The notes beneath the pieces were generated by a model that saw only the letters and a list, made by a program, of their open reading frames with translations, was not told the origin of the DNA and did no database searches. Below, piece after piece: positions 7,528 through 17,451 of a stretch of DNA of 34,151 nt. Source of the stretch: Paenibacillus whitsoniae (lineage in GTDB: Bacteria > Bacillota > Bacilli > Paenibacillales > NBRC-103111); NCBI RefSeq assembly GCF_003955665.1, contig NZ_RXHU01000068.1, forward strand, positions 1 to 34,151, in the 5' to 3' direction. The number at the start of each line of letters is the position of its first letter. Within the stretch, counting starts at the first letter, position 1. Made by a program: the position numbers and the translations under genes.

Positions 7528-7887
7528 ATGGCAAGAGTCAAGGGCGGATTCGTTCGCGCTCACCGTCGCAAGAAAATTTTGAAACTCGCAAAAGGTTACT
7601 TCGGTTCTAAACACCGTTTATTTAAAACTGCAAAAGAACAAGTGATGAAGTCCCTGGTATACGCATACCGTGACCGTCGCACAACAAAACGCAACTTCCG
7701 CAGACTGTGGATTACGCGTATCAACGCAGGCGCTCGTCAAAACGGCCTGAGCTACAGCAAATTGATGCACGGCCTGAAACTGGCTGGCATCGAAGTAAAC
7801 CGTAAAATCCTGGCTGACCTGGCTGTTAACGATGCGAAAGCATTCAACGACCTGGCTGCAGCTGCCAAAGCAAAAGTAAACGCGTAA
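7528..7887 (+). CDS. rplT: Ribosomal protein L20 (bL20)
   Basis: 119 aa, early-assembly large-subunit protein that binds 23S rRNA and, in Bacillus, represses its own operon. It has the long basic N-terminal arm (MARVKGGFVRAHRRKKILKLAKGYFGSKH), RDRRTTKRNFRRLWI and LMHGLK, with the usual family length. CAGGAGGTAG is well placed upstream. Last gene of the operon, followed by a terminator at 7903. Codon use is strongly biased (CGT, AAA, CTG), as expected for high expression. Confidence 0.98.
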   Translation: MARVKGGFVRAHRRKKILKLAKGYFGSKHRLFKTAKEQVMKSLVYAYRDRRTTKRNFRRLWITRINAGARQNGLSYSKLMHGLKLAGIEVNRKILADLAVNDAKAFNDLAAAAKAKVNA

Positions 7888-7902
7888 GCTTCGCTTCGCG
7901 TC

Positions 7903-7937
7903 AAAAAGCTTGTCCCTCCCGGGGCAAGCTTTTTTTG
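7903..7937 (+). terminator. Intrinsic terminator of the rplT operon
   Basis: AAAAAGCTTG (7903-7912) pairs with CAAGCTTTTT (7925-7934), with a CCC/GGG interior and a T-run. The matching A-run on the other side means it can also terminate the convergent germination operon. Confidence 0.92.
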
Positions 7938-7940
7938 CGA

Positions 7941-9068
7941 CTATTGACTGCCTCCGGGTTGCGGTCCTGACGGCAGAGCATTCTGTCCTGTGGGCAGCTT
8001 GCGGAAGAGCAGGATGATGAACATGATGACCGGAATGACGATCTGAAAGATCGGAAACACTTTTTTGACGACGACGACGAGACCGATCCAGGCGTGGACC
8101 GTGTAATTCGGTTCAGTAAAGGAAGTTGCATAGATGACGGTGCTGACCAGAATGAGCCATACGGCTCTTGGTATGCGCGGAAAAAGATGAGCGAACGCGT
8201 AGACGGAGCCGCAGCAAAAGGTCATCATTTTCACAAACAGTCCGAGAAACAGCAGCAAGGTGACCATCACGTCCAGCCGTTCCAGAATATTGCCGACCTC
8301 GATGAGTTGAACGGCCTGCAGAAAGGGCAAAATGCTGAGGCTGTTGATGGTAACGCCCAGCACCATGATATTGAGCATATTCATCGAAACGAGGAATAAA
8401 GCGACGATTGTGTACGAGATAAGGCTGAATCTTTTCATTTTTTGCTTATCCGGGATAAGGTGCCAGAGCATAAAGAAAATCACGGTTTGTCCGAACGGAA
8501 ACGAGATGATGTCGGGAAAGGCCGCTTTCAGAACGGGAGCGATGCCGTGCTCCAGCACAGGCAGGAGATTGCCGGGTTGAACGAGCTTAGCCAGAAAGAT
8601 GAGAAACGTCAGCAGCATATAGCTGATCATCACGATCGGCAGCAGGGCCTCGGTAATATGGAACAACGTGCGGATGCCCATGGAAATGGCATAGATGGCA
8701 AGCAGCACGATGACGGACATCGTAACAGATTTCGGCGTAACTTTGAGCAAGGTCAGATTGGCGATTTCTCCAAAATCGCGGACATTGCGCATGGATTCGT
8801 AAGCAAAATAAAGGGCAAACAAGATGCCGATGCCGGTGCCGGCCCACTTGCCGAAGCAGAGGCGCAGCAGGCCGATCAAGTCCTCGTCAGGCGCTTTGTT
8901 TTGGATGAATAAGAACATATTCAGCAAAATAAAGCCGACGATGGCTGCCGCGAGCATGGCCAGCCAAGCATCCTGTTTCGCGCTGCTGCCAAGCGCAAAA
9001 ATCGGCGTGCTGCCGATTTCAAAAAGAATCATCATGACAGCCAATTGATAATTGCTGGTTCGGTCCAT
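7941..9068 (-). CDS. Spore germination protein, GerAB/GerKB family
   Basis: 375 aa, polytopic membrane protein (about ten helices) of the GerB family, related to APC-type amino acid transporters. It is the ligand-sensing B subunit of nutrient germinant receptors in the spore inner membrane. The start MDRTSNYQLAVMMILFEIGSTPIF is typical. I chose the ATG at 9068 because AAGGAGGAG is 6 bp upstream; a TTG 39 bp further 5' lacks a site. It is last in a minus-strand operon and lies 19 bp after the C-subunit gene. The germinant cannot be predicted. Confidence 0.93.
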   Translation of the reverse strand: MDRTSNYQLAVMMILFEIGSTPIFALGSSAKQDAWLAMLAAAIVGFILLNMFLFIQNKAPDEDLIGLLRLCFGKWAGTGIGILFALYFAYESMRNVRDFGEIANLTLLKVTPKSVTMSVIVLLAIYAISMGIRTLFHITEALLPIVMISYMLLTFLIFLAKLVQPGNLLPVLEHGIAPVLKAAFPDIISFPFGQTVIFFMLWHLIPDKQKMKRFSLISYTIVALFLVSMNMLNIMVLGVTINSLSILPFLQAVQLIEVGNILERLDVMVTLLLFLGLFVKMMTFCCGSVYAFAHLFPRIPRAVWLILVSTVIYATSFTEPNYTVHAWIGLVVVVKKVFPIFQIVIPVIMFIILLFRKLPTGQNALPSGPQPGGSQ

Positions 9069-9087
9069 GGGTAACTCCTCCTTCATG

Positions 9088-10326
9088 TCACTCGCTTGAT
9101 TCCTCAATCTGTGCGCCGAACGGCTTGCTGCTCATGCCGATGCGGGCGATATCGACGTGAATTTCCGGCTCAATCGTGAGCTCGGCAAATTTTTCGGGCC
9201 AATGGTCCTTGAATTCTTTCCATTTAGCTGGATGATGTTTGTGGAGCAAATCCGCGATTCCGAACACATCAAGCTGCCGTGAGGTGGCTGTTTGAAAGGC
9301 ATGAAGAATCAGCCTATTCAAATCCGCGCTGACATAAGAAGCCAGTTTTTTTAATTCCTCCGGCTTGGAAGGGTCTTCCTTGCAGCCGTTCTCCACGAGA
9401 TTCCCTTGCAGATCTACGGTTAACCGCATCGACATTTGGCCATCCTGACCAAAAACCGGCTTGAGCTTGCTTTTGCTATGGTTCACGAGCAGCGCCGCTT
9501 TGTAATCGGTGCTGTCCTGGGAGCAGGCGAAATAGTAAGTCGTACCATCGACAGAGTTGTTGATGAAGGTGACCCCGTACTGCACGAGTTTATCGAAGTA
9601 TCCGATGAGCTTGTCCTTTTTAAAGATGCCGATGCGGCCTAGCTTCAGCTTGTTCTCAAAAGAGGTTGCTTTTAGCGAAGAAATCGTGGTGTTCTCCCCT
9701 TTGCCGGAAATGTGAATTTCGGGAATCAAGGTGTAAGGGGAATCGCTTGTGTTGTTCATCATGAACTCGTACATCCTCACTTGCTTATAGTTCGAGCCAT
9801 GCTTGTTCTCATTTTCTATAAGATTTTTAATGGCGGTACCCTGCATTTTTTCGAGGGGGATGACTTGTTCCAAGATCTGTTTGCCTTCTCCTTCCGCAAG
9901 TAAGACGCTGATCGTCTCGCGGGAGTCGGAATTTCGCAGAAAAATGTCCATCATTTGCGAAATGCCTTGCTCGGCCGCTTTCTGCCCGATAACGAGAATG
10001 CGGGAGTGCGAGAAAAAGAGCGAGCGGGGCATCTCCTGGCTCGATTTTTGCACGGCGCCACGGATCGAACCTCCGCTGGTCGAGAAGACCATCACGGGTG
10101 CTTGCTGCCCTGGGCTCCCTCCTGTATTTGGATTGGCGATGGCTTGAGGGATGACAACCTGATATGAAACGGTCCATTCTTTTCCGTCCCAATCCAACGC
10201 AGTGGCGGAAGTAATGGCGAGATCGTTGAGTTCCCTGCGGTCCCAGCATCCCGTGAGAAGGAGGGCTAAACTGACCGTCAGCATGCCAAGGCAGACGCAC
10301 CGCAGTAGTGTTCGCGACAAATTCAC
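9088..10326 (-). CDS. Germinant receptor lipoprotein, Ger(x)C family
   Basis: 412 aa lipoprotein subunit of a spore germinant receptor. The signal peptide ends in a lipobox LLTGC with Cys27, followed by WDRRELND, the invariant start of mature GerC proteins. The rest matches the three-domain GerAC architecture (SFFFSHSRI-like FFSHSRILVIG, then SETISVLLAEGEG). The start is GTG at 10326, with GGAGGT 8 bp before it. The lipoprotein is anchored on the outer face of the spore inner membrane and is needed for receptor function. It lies between the A gene (25 bp upstream) and the B gene. Confidence 0.94.
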   Translation of the reverse strand: MNLSRTLLRCVCLGMLTVSLALLLTGCWDRRELNDLAITSATALDWDGKEWTVSYQVVIPQAIANPNTGGSPGQQAPVMVFSTSGGSIRGAVQKSSQEMPRSLFFSHSRILVIGQKAAEQGISQMMDIFLRNSDSRETISVLLAEGEGKQILEQVIPLEKMQGTAIKNLIENENKHGSNYKQVRMYEFMMNNTSDSPYTLIPEIHISGKGENTTISSLKATSFENKLKLGRIGIFKKDKLIGYFDKLVQYGVTFINNSVDGTTYYFACSQDSTDYKAALLVNHSKSKLKPVFGQDGQMSMRLTVDLQGNLVENGCKEDPSKPEELKKLASYVSADLNRLILHAFQTATSRQLDVFGIADLLHKHHPAKWKEFKDHWPEKFAELTIEPEIHVDIARIGMSSKPFGAQIEESSE

Positions 10327-10351
10327 CTTACCCGACCTCCTCTAGGTTGAA

Positions 10352-11878
10352 CTATGAATTGCGCTTATGGATGGACGGCTTTTTGTATGGCTGTTCCCGG
10401 ACGGGATTCTTGGTGCTGAATGGCCGTTTGCGGGCCAACCATTTGGGCACCCGGAGTATCGTATCCTTCAGCTTCTCAAGATCCAGCGGTGCAATCGGCG
10501 TTAAATACGGCAGGCCGAAGGAGCGAAGCGATGCGAGATGAATCAGAATCGCCACGCACCCGGCCATGATGCCGAATAAACCGAGCGTCCCCGCCAGTAT
10601 CATCAATCCGAATCGGATAAGACGGGCTGCAATCGCCATATTCAAAGCCGGTGTCACGAAGTTCGAGATGGCAGTGAACGATACGATGATGATCATAGCG
10701 GCAGATACAAGTCCGGCTTGTACAGCTGCTTGCCCGAGCACGAGCGCGCCGACGATGGAAATCGCAGAGCCGATCACACGCGGCATGCGAACCCCGGCTT
10801 CCCGCAGTACCTCAAACGTGATTTCCATCAGGAACGCCTCGACAAGCCCCGGGAAAGGCACGCCCTCCCGCTGGGCGGCAATGGAGATGAGCAGCGTTGT
10901 TGGAAGCATTTCCTGATGAAAGGTCGTGATGGCAATATAAAGAGACGGCAGAAACATGGAGATGAGAAAGGACATGTAGCGAATGAGCCGAATAAAGGTT
11001 GCTATGTCATACCGTTGGTAATAGTCCTCGCTGGAATGCAAAAAGTTAAAAAACGTGACGGGTGCAAGTAAAACAAAGGGTGTCCCTTCTACGATAATGG
11101 CGAACTGCCCTTCCAACATTCCGGCTGCGACGGCGTCGGGGCGCTCTGAGTTCATGATGGTTGGAAAAGGGGAGTAGGTGGAGTCTTCCAAATACTCCTC
11201 AAGCGGCCCGCTCTCCAGCACCGCGTCGGTATCGATGGCCTGAAGACGTGACAGCGCCTGTTGGACGATCTGTTCATCGGCTATGCCTTGAATATAGGCG
11301 ACAATAACTTCTGTGCGGGAATATCTGCCGATTTGCAGTGGGATTAATCGCAGGTCGGCTGATCTTATTTTTCTGCGCAGCAGCGACGTGTTGGTGCGAA
11401 TATCTTCGGTAAAGCTTTCCTTCGGGCCCCGCACGACGGTTTGTGTCTGCGGCTCGTCGATCGCGCGTTTATCCCAGCCTGAGGTGCCGGCGATGATCGC
11501 CTCGTCATAACCGTCTGCAAGAATGACCGTACTGCCGCTGAGCAGGGCGGAGAGGGCCTCGCCCCCGTTCTTGCTGAGAATCAATTCAACGACGGTGATG
11601 GCTTGATACAGCAGATCGTGGAAGCAAAGATCCTGTTCCCAATAGGCGCCGTTCTCCTGCGTTAAAAAGAGCGGCTGCAGAATATGTTCATTGACGACGT
11701 CGGACTGGACAATGCCTTCTATGTAAAAGAGAGCGACTTGATTCGTGTCGGGATAGCAGCCGACTTCAATCTGCCGGTACACGATGTCAGCGCTGTCGCC
11801 GAGCTGCTGTTTGAACCAGCTGACATTGTGCTGAAGGCTCGCCGACAAAAGAAACGATTCCTGCAGACCTGCTTTCAT
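10352..11878 (-). CDS. Spore germination protein, GerAA family
   Basis: 508 aa, A subunit of a nutrient germinant receptor. It has a hydrophilic N-terminal half (about 1-240, including GSTVILADG and PKESFTEDIRTNTSLLRRKI) followed by about five membrane helices with the hallmark PGLVEAFLMEITFEVLREAG and VIGSAISIVGALVLGQAAV segments, and a basic C-terminal end. GerAA proteins are proposed to form the ion-releasing channel of the receptor. The start is ATG 11878, with AAGGAG about 8 bp before it. First gene of a three-gene operon; forespore (sigma-G) control is expected from the family, but I could not place a convincing promoter in 11879-11954. Confidence 0.95.
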   Translation of the reverse strand: MKAGLQESFLLSASLQHNVSWFKQQLGDSADIVYRQIEVGCYPDTNQVALFYIEGIVQSDVVNEHILQPLFLTQENGAYWEQDLCFHDLLYQAITVVELILSKNGGEALSALLSGSTVILADGYDEAIIAGTSGWDKRAIDEPQTQTVVRGPKESFTEDIRTNTSLLRRKIRSADLRLIPLQIGRYSRTEVIVAYIQGIADEQIVQQALSRLQAIDTDAVLESGPLEEYLEDSTYSPFPTIMNSERPDAVAAGMLEGQFAIIVEGTPFVLLAPVTFFNFLHSSEDYYQRYDIATFIRLIRYMSFLISMFLPSLYIAITTFHQEMLPTTLLISIAAQREGVPFPGLVEAFLMEITFEVLREAGVRMPRVIGSAISIVGALVLGQAAVQAGLVSAAMIIIVSFTAISNFVTPALNMAIAARLIRFGLMILAGTLGLFGIMAGCVAILIHLASLRSFGLPYLTPIAPLDLEKLKDTILRVPKWLARKRPFSTKNPVREQPYKKPSIHKRNS

Positions 11879-11954
11879 GGACAGTCTCCTTCCCATTTCC
11901 CATAGAAATTGGTATTATCTTCTCTCACACGGAAATGTTTTATTCGATTCCCTA

Positions 11955-11983
11955 TTGACTATTGCCTGAGGGATGCATATAAT
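11955..11983 (+). promoter_or_regulatory. Sigma-A promoter of the ilv-leu operon
   Basis: TTGACT (11955-11960), 17-bp spacer, TATAAT (11978-11983). A near-consensus promoter just upstream of the T-box leader. Confidence 0.88.
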
Positions 11984-11994
11984 AATCTTTAATC

Positions 11995-12320
11995 ATATCG
12001 AATGAATCGCTATGAAGAGGAAAAAGTCTTAAGGGCACTTATGTTCAGAGAGCGTTGGAATAGCTGAAACCATCGCCTTAATCCCTTACGTACGAAGTCG
12101 CCTCGGAGCTATTCTCCTGAAAGCGGCGCATTGGCGTCGATGATTAAGGGGGATCGGAAGAGCACACGTTATCGTGCTGAGGGCATTGATTCGGCAACGA
12201 ACAGGCCTGCTAAGGTTATGTGCTGTGAGGCATGTAGCAAATTTGGGTGGTACCACGGAAGCTTAACTCCTTTCGTCCCTTTGAACGCGATAATCGCGTC
12301 AGGGATGAACGGAGTTTTTC
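11995..12320 (+). promoter_or_regulatory. T-box riboswitch of ilvBNC-leuA, specifier probably GTC (Val)
   Basis: Stem I starts with TGAAGAGGA (12013-12021), has AGAGAGC distally (12048-12054) and returns with GAA-GTC-G-CCTC-GGAGC (12094-12109). If CCTC (12101-12104) pairs with GAGG (12017-12020) as the base helix, the specifier triplet is GTC (12097-12099), read by tRNA-Val. The T-box core GGGTGGTACCACGG is at 12245-12258; its TGGT bulge fits an A73 tRNA (Val, Leu or Ile). The terminator runs 12265-12319 (AACTCC..GGAGTT, CGTCCCT..AGGGATG, ACGCGA..TCGCGT, T-run). Uncharged tRNA would stabilise the antiterminator. The specifier is inference; CTC at 12102-12104 is the alternative. Confidence 0.93.
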
Positions 12321-12395
12321 TTGTTTTTCAAGAGGTATAAGAGGTATAAGTTCGTGTTACCTCTAATGGATTGACTTTTCGAGAGGAGGATCACA

Positions 12396-14141
12396 ATGAA
12401 TGTTCAAACAGAACCAAAACGCTCTAAAGAAGAACTAATTGAGAAGCTGACGCAGCCGGACCTGATCACAGGCTCTGAGATTTTGCTGAGAAGCTTATTG
12501 CTGGAGGGTGTGGATTGCGTCTTCGGTTATCCGGGCGGCGCGGTCTTGTACATTTACGATGCGATGCACGGGTTTGACGATTTCAACCACCTGCTGACGC
12601 GTCACGAGCAAGGCGCCATTCACGCGGCTGACGGCTACGCGCGTTCCACAGGCAAAGTTGGCGTATGTATCGCAACTTCCGGACCGGGGGCGACTAACCT
12701 CGTCACGGGGATTGCTACAGCATATATGGATTCGGTTCCGCTGGTGGTCATTACCGGCAACGTGGCAACGAACTTTATCGGAACGGACGCTTTCCAAGAG
12801 GCGGATATTACGGGCATTACGATGCCGATCACGAAGCACAGCTATTTGGTAAGAGATGTCAATGATCTGCCGCGCATCATTCACGAGGCGTTCCATATTG
12901 CGAACACAGGTCGCAAGGGGCCGGTTCTTATTGACATACCAAAGGATGTCTCCGCTCATAAAACGATATTTAAACCGGTGACGGAAGTGAGCATCCGCGG
13001 TTACAACCCGACCGTGCAGCCGAACAAGCTGCAAGTCGACAAACTGCTCAAAGCGATTGAAGAGGCGGAGCGTCCGGTTATTATCGCAGGCGGCGGGGTT
13101 GTCTACGCAGACGCTTCCGCGGAACTGATCGAATTCGTGAACGCGACGCAGGTGCCGGTTGCGACGACGCTGCTGGGCCTCAGCGGCTTCCCTAGCGCGC
13201 ACGAGCTGTGGCTCGGCATGCCGGGGATGCACGGCACGTACACAGCGAACACGGCGCTTCAGAACGCCGATCTCATCATTTCCATCGGCTCCCGTTTCGA
13301 TGACCGGGTAACGATGAACCTGAACGGCTTCGCGCCGAAAGTGAAGACGATCGCGCACATCGACGTCGACCCGGCGGAGATCGGCAAGAACGTGAAGACC
13401 GACATTCCTTGCGTGGGCGATGTCAAAGCGGTGCTTGCTTACGCGAACACCAAAGCTCGCTCCGCGAAGAGCGCAGCTTGGATCGCAGAACTGCAAGTAA
13501 TGAAAGAGAAGTTCCCGCTGAAGTATGATCAAACGGAGAACGAGCTCAAGCCGCAATTCGTTGTCGAGATGATTAGCGAGACAACGAAAGGCGAAGCGAT
13601 CATTACGACGGACGTTGGTCAACACCAAATGTGGGCTGCGCAGTTCTACCGCTTCAAGAACCCTCGCTCGATCGTAACATCCGGCGGATTAGGCACCATG
13701 GGCTTCGGCTTCCCATCGGCGATCGGCGCTCAAATGGGCAACCCGGATAAGCTGGTTGTCTCCATCAACGGCGACGGCGGCGTGCAAATGTGTGCGCAGG
13801 AGCTGGCGATCTGTGCGATCAACAACATTCCGGTGAAGGTTGTTATCATCAACAACCAGGTGCTGGGGATGGTTCGCCAATGGCAGGAAATCATTTACGA
13901 CAACCGCTTCAGCCATATCGATCTGGCGGGCAGCCCGGACTTCGTGAAGCTGGCAGAAGCTTACGGCGTTAAAGGCTTGCGCGCGAAGACGAAGGAAGAA
14001 GCGAGAAGAGTATGGCAGGAAGCGCTCGATACTCCGGGGCCTGTCGTTGTCGAGTTCGTCGTGCCTAAAGGGGAGAACGTGTTCCCGATGGTAAAAGCCG
14101 GCGATACGATTAGTGATATGATAATGGGGGATTCGGAATGA
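12396..14141 (+). CDS. ilvB: Acetolactate synthase, large (catalytic) subunit
   Basis: 581 aa, TPP- and FAD-dependent enzyme condensing two pyruvates, or pyruvate with 2-ketobutyrate, in the first common step of Val/Leu and Ile synthesis. The N-terminal TPP domain has GYPGGAVLYIYD and the catalytic-Glu segment RHEQGAIHAADGYAR. The middle FAD domain contains GSRFDDR. The C-terminal TPP motif starts at G459-D460-G461 and runs to NNQ. It has a full family length. GAGAGGAGG is well spaced before the ATG. First gene after the T-box; it overlaps ilvN by 4 bp (ATGA), so the two subunits are translationally coupled. Confidence 0.98.
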   Translation: MNVQTEPKRSKEELIEKLTQPDLITGSEILLRSLLLEGVDCVFGYPGGAVLYIYDAMHGFDDFNHLLTRHEQGAIHAADGYARSTGKVGVCIATSGPGATNLVTGIATAYMDSVPLVVITGNVATNFIGTDAFQEADITGITMPITKHSYLVRDVNDLPRIIHEAFHIANTGRKGPVLIDIPKDVSAHKTIFKPVTEVSIRGYNPTVQPNKLQVDKLLKAIEEAERPVIIAGGGVVYADASAELIEFVNATQVPVATTLLGLSGFPSAHELWLGMPGMHGTYTANTALQNADLIISIGSRFDDRVTMNLNGFAPKVKTIAHIDVDPAEIGKNVKTDIPCVGDVKAVLAYANTKARSAKSAAWIAELQVMKEKFPLKYDQTENELKPQFVVEMISETTKGEAIITTDVGQHQMWAAQFYRFKNPRSIVTSGGLGTMGFGFPSAIGAQMGNPDKLVVSINGDGGVQMCAQELAICAINNIPVKVVIINNQVLGMVRQWQEIIYDNRFSHIDLAGSPDFVKLAEAYGVKGLRAKTKEEARRVWQEALDTPGPVVVEFVVPKGENVFPMVKAGDTISDMIMGDSE

Positions 14142-14623
14142 CCAAACATACAATTTCCGTACTCGTAAACAATCAGCCCGGCGTTCTGCAGCGTGTATCC
14201 GGCTTGTTCGGACGCCGCGGCTTCAATATTGAAAGCATCACAGTAGGGGAGTCCGAAGAAATCGGACTCTCCCGGATGGTCATCGTGACGACAGGCGACG
14301 ACAGCACCTTGGAGCAAATCTCCAAGCAATTGTACAAGCTGGTTGACGTCATCAAAGTTGTCGATCTCAGCTCAAACCCGATGGTGGCGAGAGAGTTGGC
14401 GCTGATCAAAGTATCGGCTGAGCCGATTATGCGCCCTGAGATTCTGGGCATTGTGGAAACGTTCCGCGCCGCGGTCGTTGACATCGGACCTGCATCCCTG
14501 ATTGTTCAAGTTGTTGGGGATTCCGAGAAAATCGACGCGATGGTCGAGTTGCTTCGTCCTTACGGCATTCGCGAGCTTTCCCGCACGGGCGTAACCGCGA
14601 TGGTTCGCGGCTCTGTGAAGTAA
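14138..14623 (+). CDS. ilvN: Acetolactate synthase, small (regulatory) subunit
   Basis: 161 aa. An N-terminal ACT domain (HTISVLVNNQPGVLQRVSGL...FNIESITVG) binds valine for feedback inhibition and activates IlvB; the C-terminal ALS-ss domain ends RELSRTGVTAMVRG. The start overlaps the ilvB stop. Length and sequence match the ilvH/ilvN family. A large hairpin follows at 14657-14718 before ilvC. Confidence 0.97.
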   Translation: MTKHTISVLVNNQPGVLQRVSGLFGRRGFNIESITVGESEEIGLSRMVIVTTGDDSTLEQISKQLYKLVDVIKVVDLSSNPMVARELALIKVSAEPIMRPEILGIVETFRAAVVDIGPASLIVQVVGDSEKIDAMVELLRPYGIRELSRTGVTAMVRGSVK

Positions 14624-14656
14624 GATTTTATAGGTTCCCAGAACGAAACAAGGCTT

Positions 14657-14718
14657 CCTCTTGAGTGGGGGTTTCAATGGTTTACCACGGTAAAACACTG
14701 AAACACCCACTCAAGGGG
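14657..14718 (+). repeat. Very long intercistronic hairpin between ilvN and ilvC
   Basis: The arms 14657-14686 and 14689-14718 are reverse complements over about 30 bp with three mismatches and one G-U pair, separated by two bases (AC). The outer part is TTGAGTGGG / CCCACTCAA, the inner part TTTACC / GGTAAA. No T-run follows, so it should not terminate transcription. It lies 42 bp upstream of ilvC. A role as an mRNA processing or stability barrier is likely: segmental processing around ilvC is known in B. subtilis. A small mobile palindrome is the alternative. Confidence 0.8.
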
Positions 14719-14760
14719 TAGATAATACGGATTCATCATATCAAAGGAGGATTTATTCAA

Positions 14761-15753
<993 letters not shown>

Positions 15754-15783
15754 TAACTGACCCTATATAGTGTCAACCATTCC

Positions 15784-15824
15784 ACAGGGAGTGCATTGAG
15801 GAGAGTTTCCCAATCGCTCCCTGT
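15784..15824 (+). repeat. Intercistronic hairpin between ilvC and leuA
   Basis: ACAGGGAG (15784-15791) pairs with CTCCCTGT (15817-15824), with an inner ATTG/CAAT pairing. The following sequence is AAATACTATTTAG, not a clean T-run; a short T-run at 15845-15850 is too distant. It may protect the 3' end of a shorter ilvC transcript or act as a weak attenuator. Confidence 0.65.
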
Positions 15825-15863
15825 AAATACTATTTAGACGACAATTTTTTAGGAGGTGCCAGG

Positions 15864-17411
15864 GTGCGCAAGATTTACATCTTTGATACAACGCTCAGAG
15901 ACGGAGAACAGTCGCCGGGTGTGAACCTGAATATGCAGGAGAAGGTCGAAATCGCGCTTCAACTTGAGAAGCTCGGCGTCGATCGGATGGAAGCCGGTTT
16001 TCCGGCGGCATCTCCGGGGGACTTGGCCGGCGTCAACGCGGTAGCGAGAGCGGTGAAGAACGCCTCTGTCATCGGTTTGTCCAGATCCCGAGAGCAGGAC
16101 ATTGAAGCTGTGCGGGAAGCGCTTCAAGGCGCGCAGGACCCGTGCATCCACTTGTTCCTTGCGACTTCTCCGATCCACCGTCAGCACAAACTGCGCATGG
16201 AGAAGCATCAGGTCTTGGAAACGGCGGAAGCGGCGATTAAATATGCGAAGAAATATTTTAGCAAAATCGAGTTCTCCCTCGAGGATGCGGGGCGTACGGA
16301 GCTGGACTTCATCGCGGAAGTGACAGCAATGGCGATTCGCACTGGGGCAACTGTCGTCAACATTCCGGATACCGTTGGATTCATGACGCCGTATGACTAC
16401 GGCAATATTTTCAAAATGCTGAAGGAAACCGTTCCCGGCATCGAGAAAATCCAGCTCAGCGCGCACTGCCATGACGACCTCGGCATGGCGACGGCGAATG
16501 CGCTGGCTGCAGTTCTGAACGGTGCTGATCAAATCGAAGGCACCATCAACGGCATCGGCGAGCGCGCGGGCAATACGTCGATCGAGGAAGTCGTGCTGGC
16601 GCTCGAGACGCGCCAGGATTTCTACCAAGCGAAAACATCGCTGGTGCTGAACGAGATTTACCGCACGTCGCGCTTGGTCAGCAAGCTGACGGGCATGGTT
16701 GTGCCAGGGAACAAGGCGATCGTCGGGGCCAACGCATTTGCGCATGAGTCCGGCATTCACCAGGACGGCATGTTGAAAGAGAAAACGACGTACGAGATCA
16801 TTTCTCCGGAGACCATCGGTGTGAAAGCGAGCAAGCTCGTTATGGGCAAGCACTCCGGACGCCATGCGTTCCGTGAGAAGCTGATCGATCTCGGCTACGA
16901 TCTGAGCGACGAGCAAGTGAATGCGGCGTTCGCCAAGTTCAAGGATCTGGCTGACCGCAAGAAGCAGGTCGAAGACGAAGACATCCGCGCTTTGATCGAG
17001 GAAAAATTGATCGATACGCCTGAGGTTTTTGCGTTGGGCACGCTGCAAGTGGCGTACGGCAACCAAATGACGCCTACGGCAACTGTCCATGTCCGTCATC
17101 AAGACGGCGGCGAAGTGGCGGAGAGCGCTGTCGGCAACGGCTCGGTTGATGCGATCTACAACGCGATTGACAAAGCGACTAAAGAAGAAGTGGAACTGGA
17201 CGACTACTCCATCAAATCCGTTTCACACGGGAAAGACGCGCTGGGTGAAGTGCATGTCGTGCTGAAGCAGAACGACGTGTCCGTACAGGGCCGTGGCATT
17301 TCCACGGACATTTTGGAAGCGAGTGCGAAGGCGTATCTGGATGCCGTTAACCGTCTGATCGAGAAACGCAAAAATCCTACCAGCAACCGCAGCAATGTAA
17401 CCTTGATCTGA
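15864..17411 (+). CDS. leuA: 2-isopropylmalate synthase
   Basis: 515 aa, first committed enzyme of leucine synthesis (2-ketoisovalerate plus acetyl-CoA). The DRE-TIM barrel begins IFDTTLRDGEQSPGVNLN, with the metal-binding HCHDDLGMATANALA, NGIGERAGN and HESGIHQDG. The C-terminal LeuA dimer domain (about 390-500), which binds leucine for feedback inhibition, is complete. The start is GTG at 15864, with AGGAGGTG (15851-15858) upstream. It lies downstream of ilvC and shares the T-box. Confidence 0.97.
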   Translation: MRKIYIFDTTLRDGEQSPGVNLNMQEKVEIALQLEKLGVDRMEAGFPAASPGDLAGVNAVARAVKNASVIGLSRSREQDIEAVREALQGAQDPCIHLFLATSPIHRQHKLRMEKHQVLETAEAAIKYAKKYFSKIEFSLEDAGRTELDFIAEVTAMAIRTGATVVNIPDTVGFMTPYDYGNIFKMLKETVPGIEKIQLSAHCHDDLGMATANALAAVLNGADQIEGTINGIGERAGNTSIEEVVLALETRQDFYQAKTSLVLNEIYRTSRLVSKLTGMVVPGNKAIVGANAFAHESGIHQDGMLKEKTTYEIISPETIGVKASKLVMGKHSGRHAFREKLIDLGYDLSDEQVNAAFAKFKDLADRKKQVEDEDIRALIEEKLIDTPEVFALGTLQVAYGNQMTPTATVHVRHQDGGEVAESAVGNGSVDAIYNAIDKATKEEVELDDYSIKSVSHGKDALGEVHVVLKQNDVSVQGRGISTDILEASAKAYLDAVNRLIEKRKNPTSNRSNVTLI

Positions 17412-17451
17412 TCTGAGTGCTTTCAATCATAGCGAAAGGATGCGTCCATGT

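Noticed and set aside
12131..12340. Short plus-strand frame in the ilvB leader
   Set aside because: It lies across the T-box antiterminator and terminator, whose structure explains the sequence; no ribosome binding site.
14657..14718. Hairpin before ilvC as an intrinsic terminator
   Set aside because: No T-run follows the stem, and ilvC must be transcribed from the upstream promoter since none is evident in the gap.
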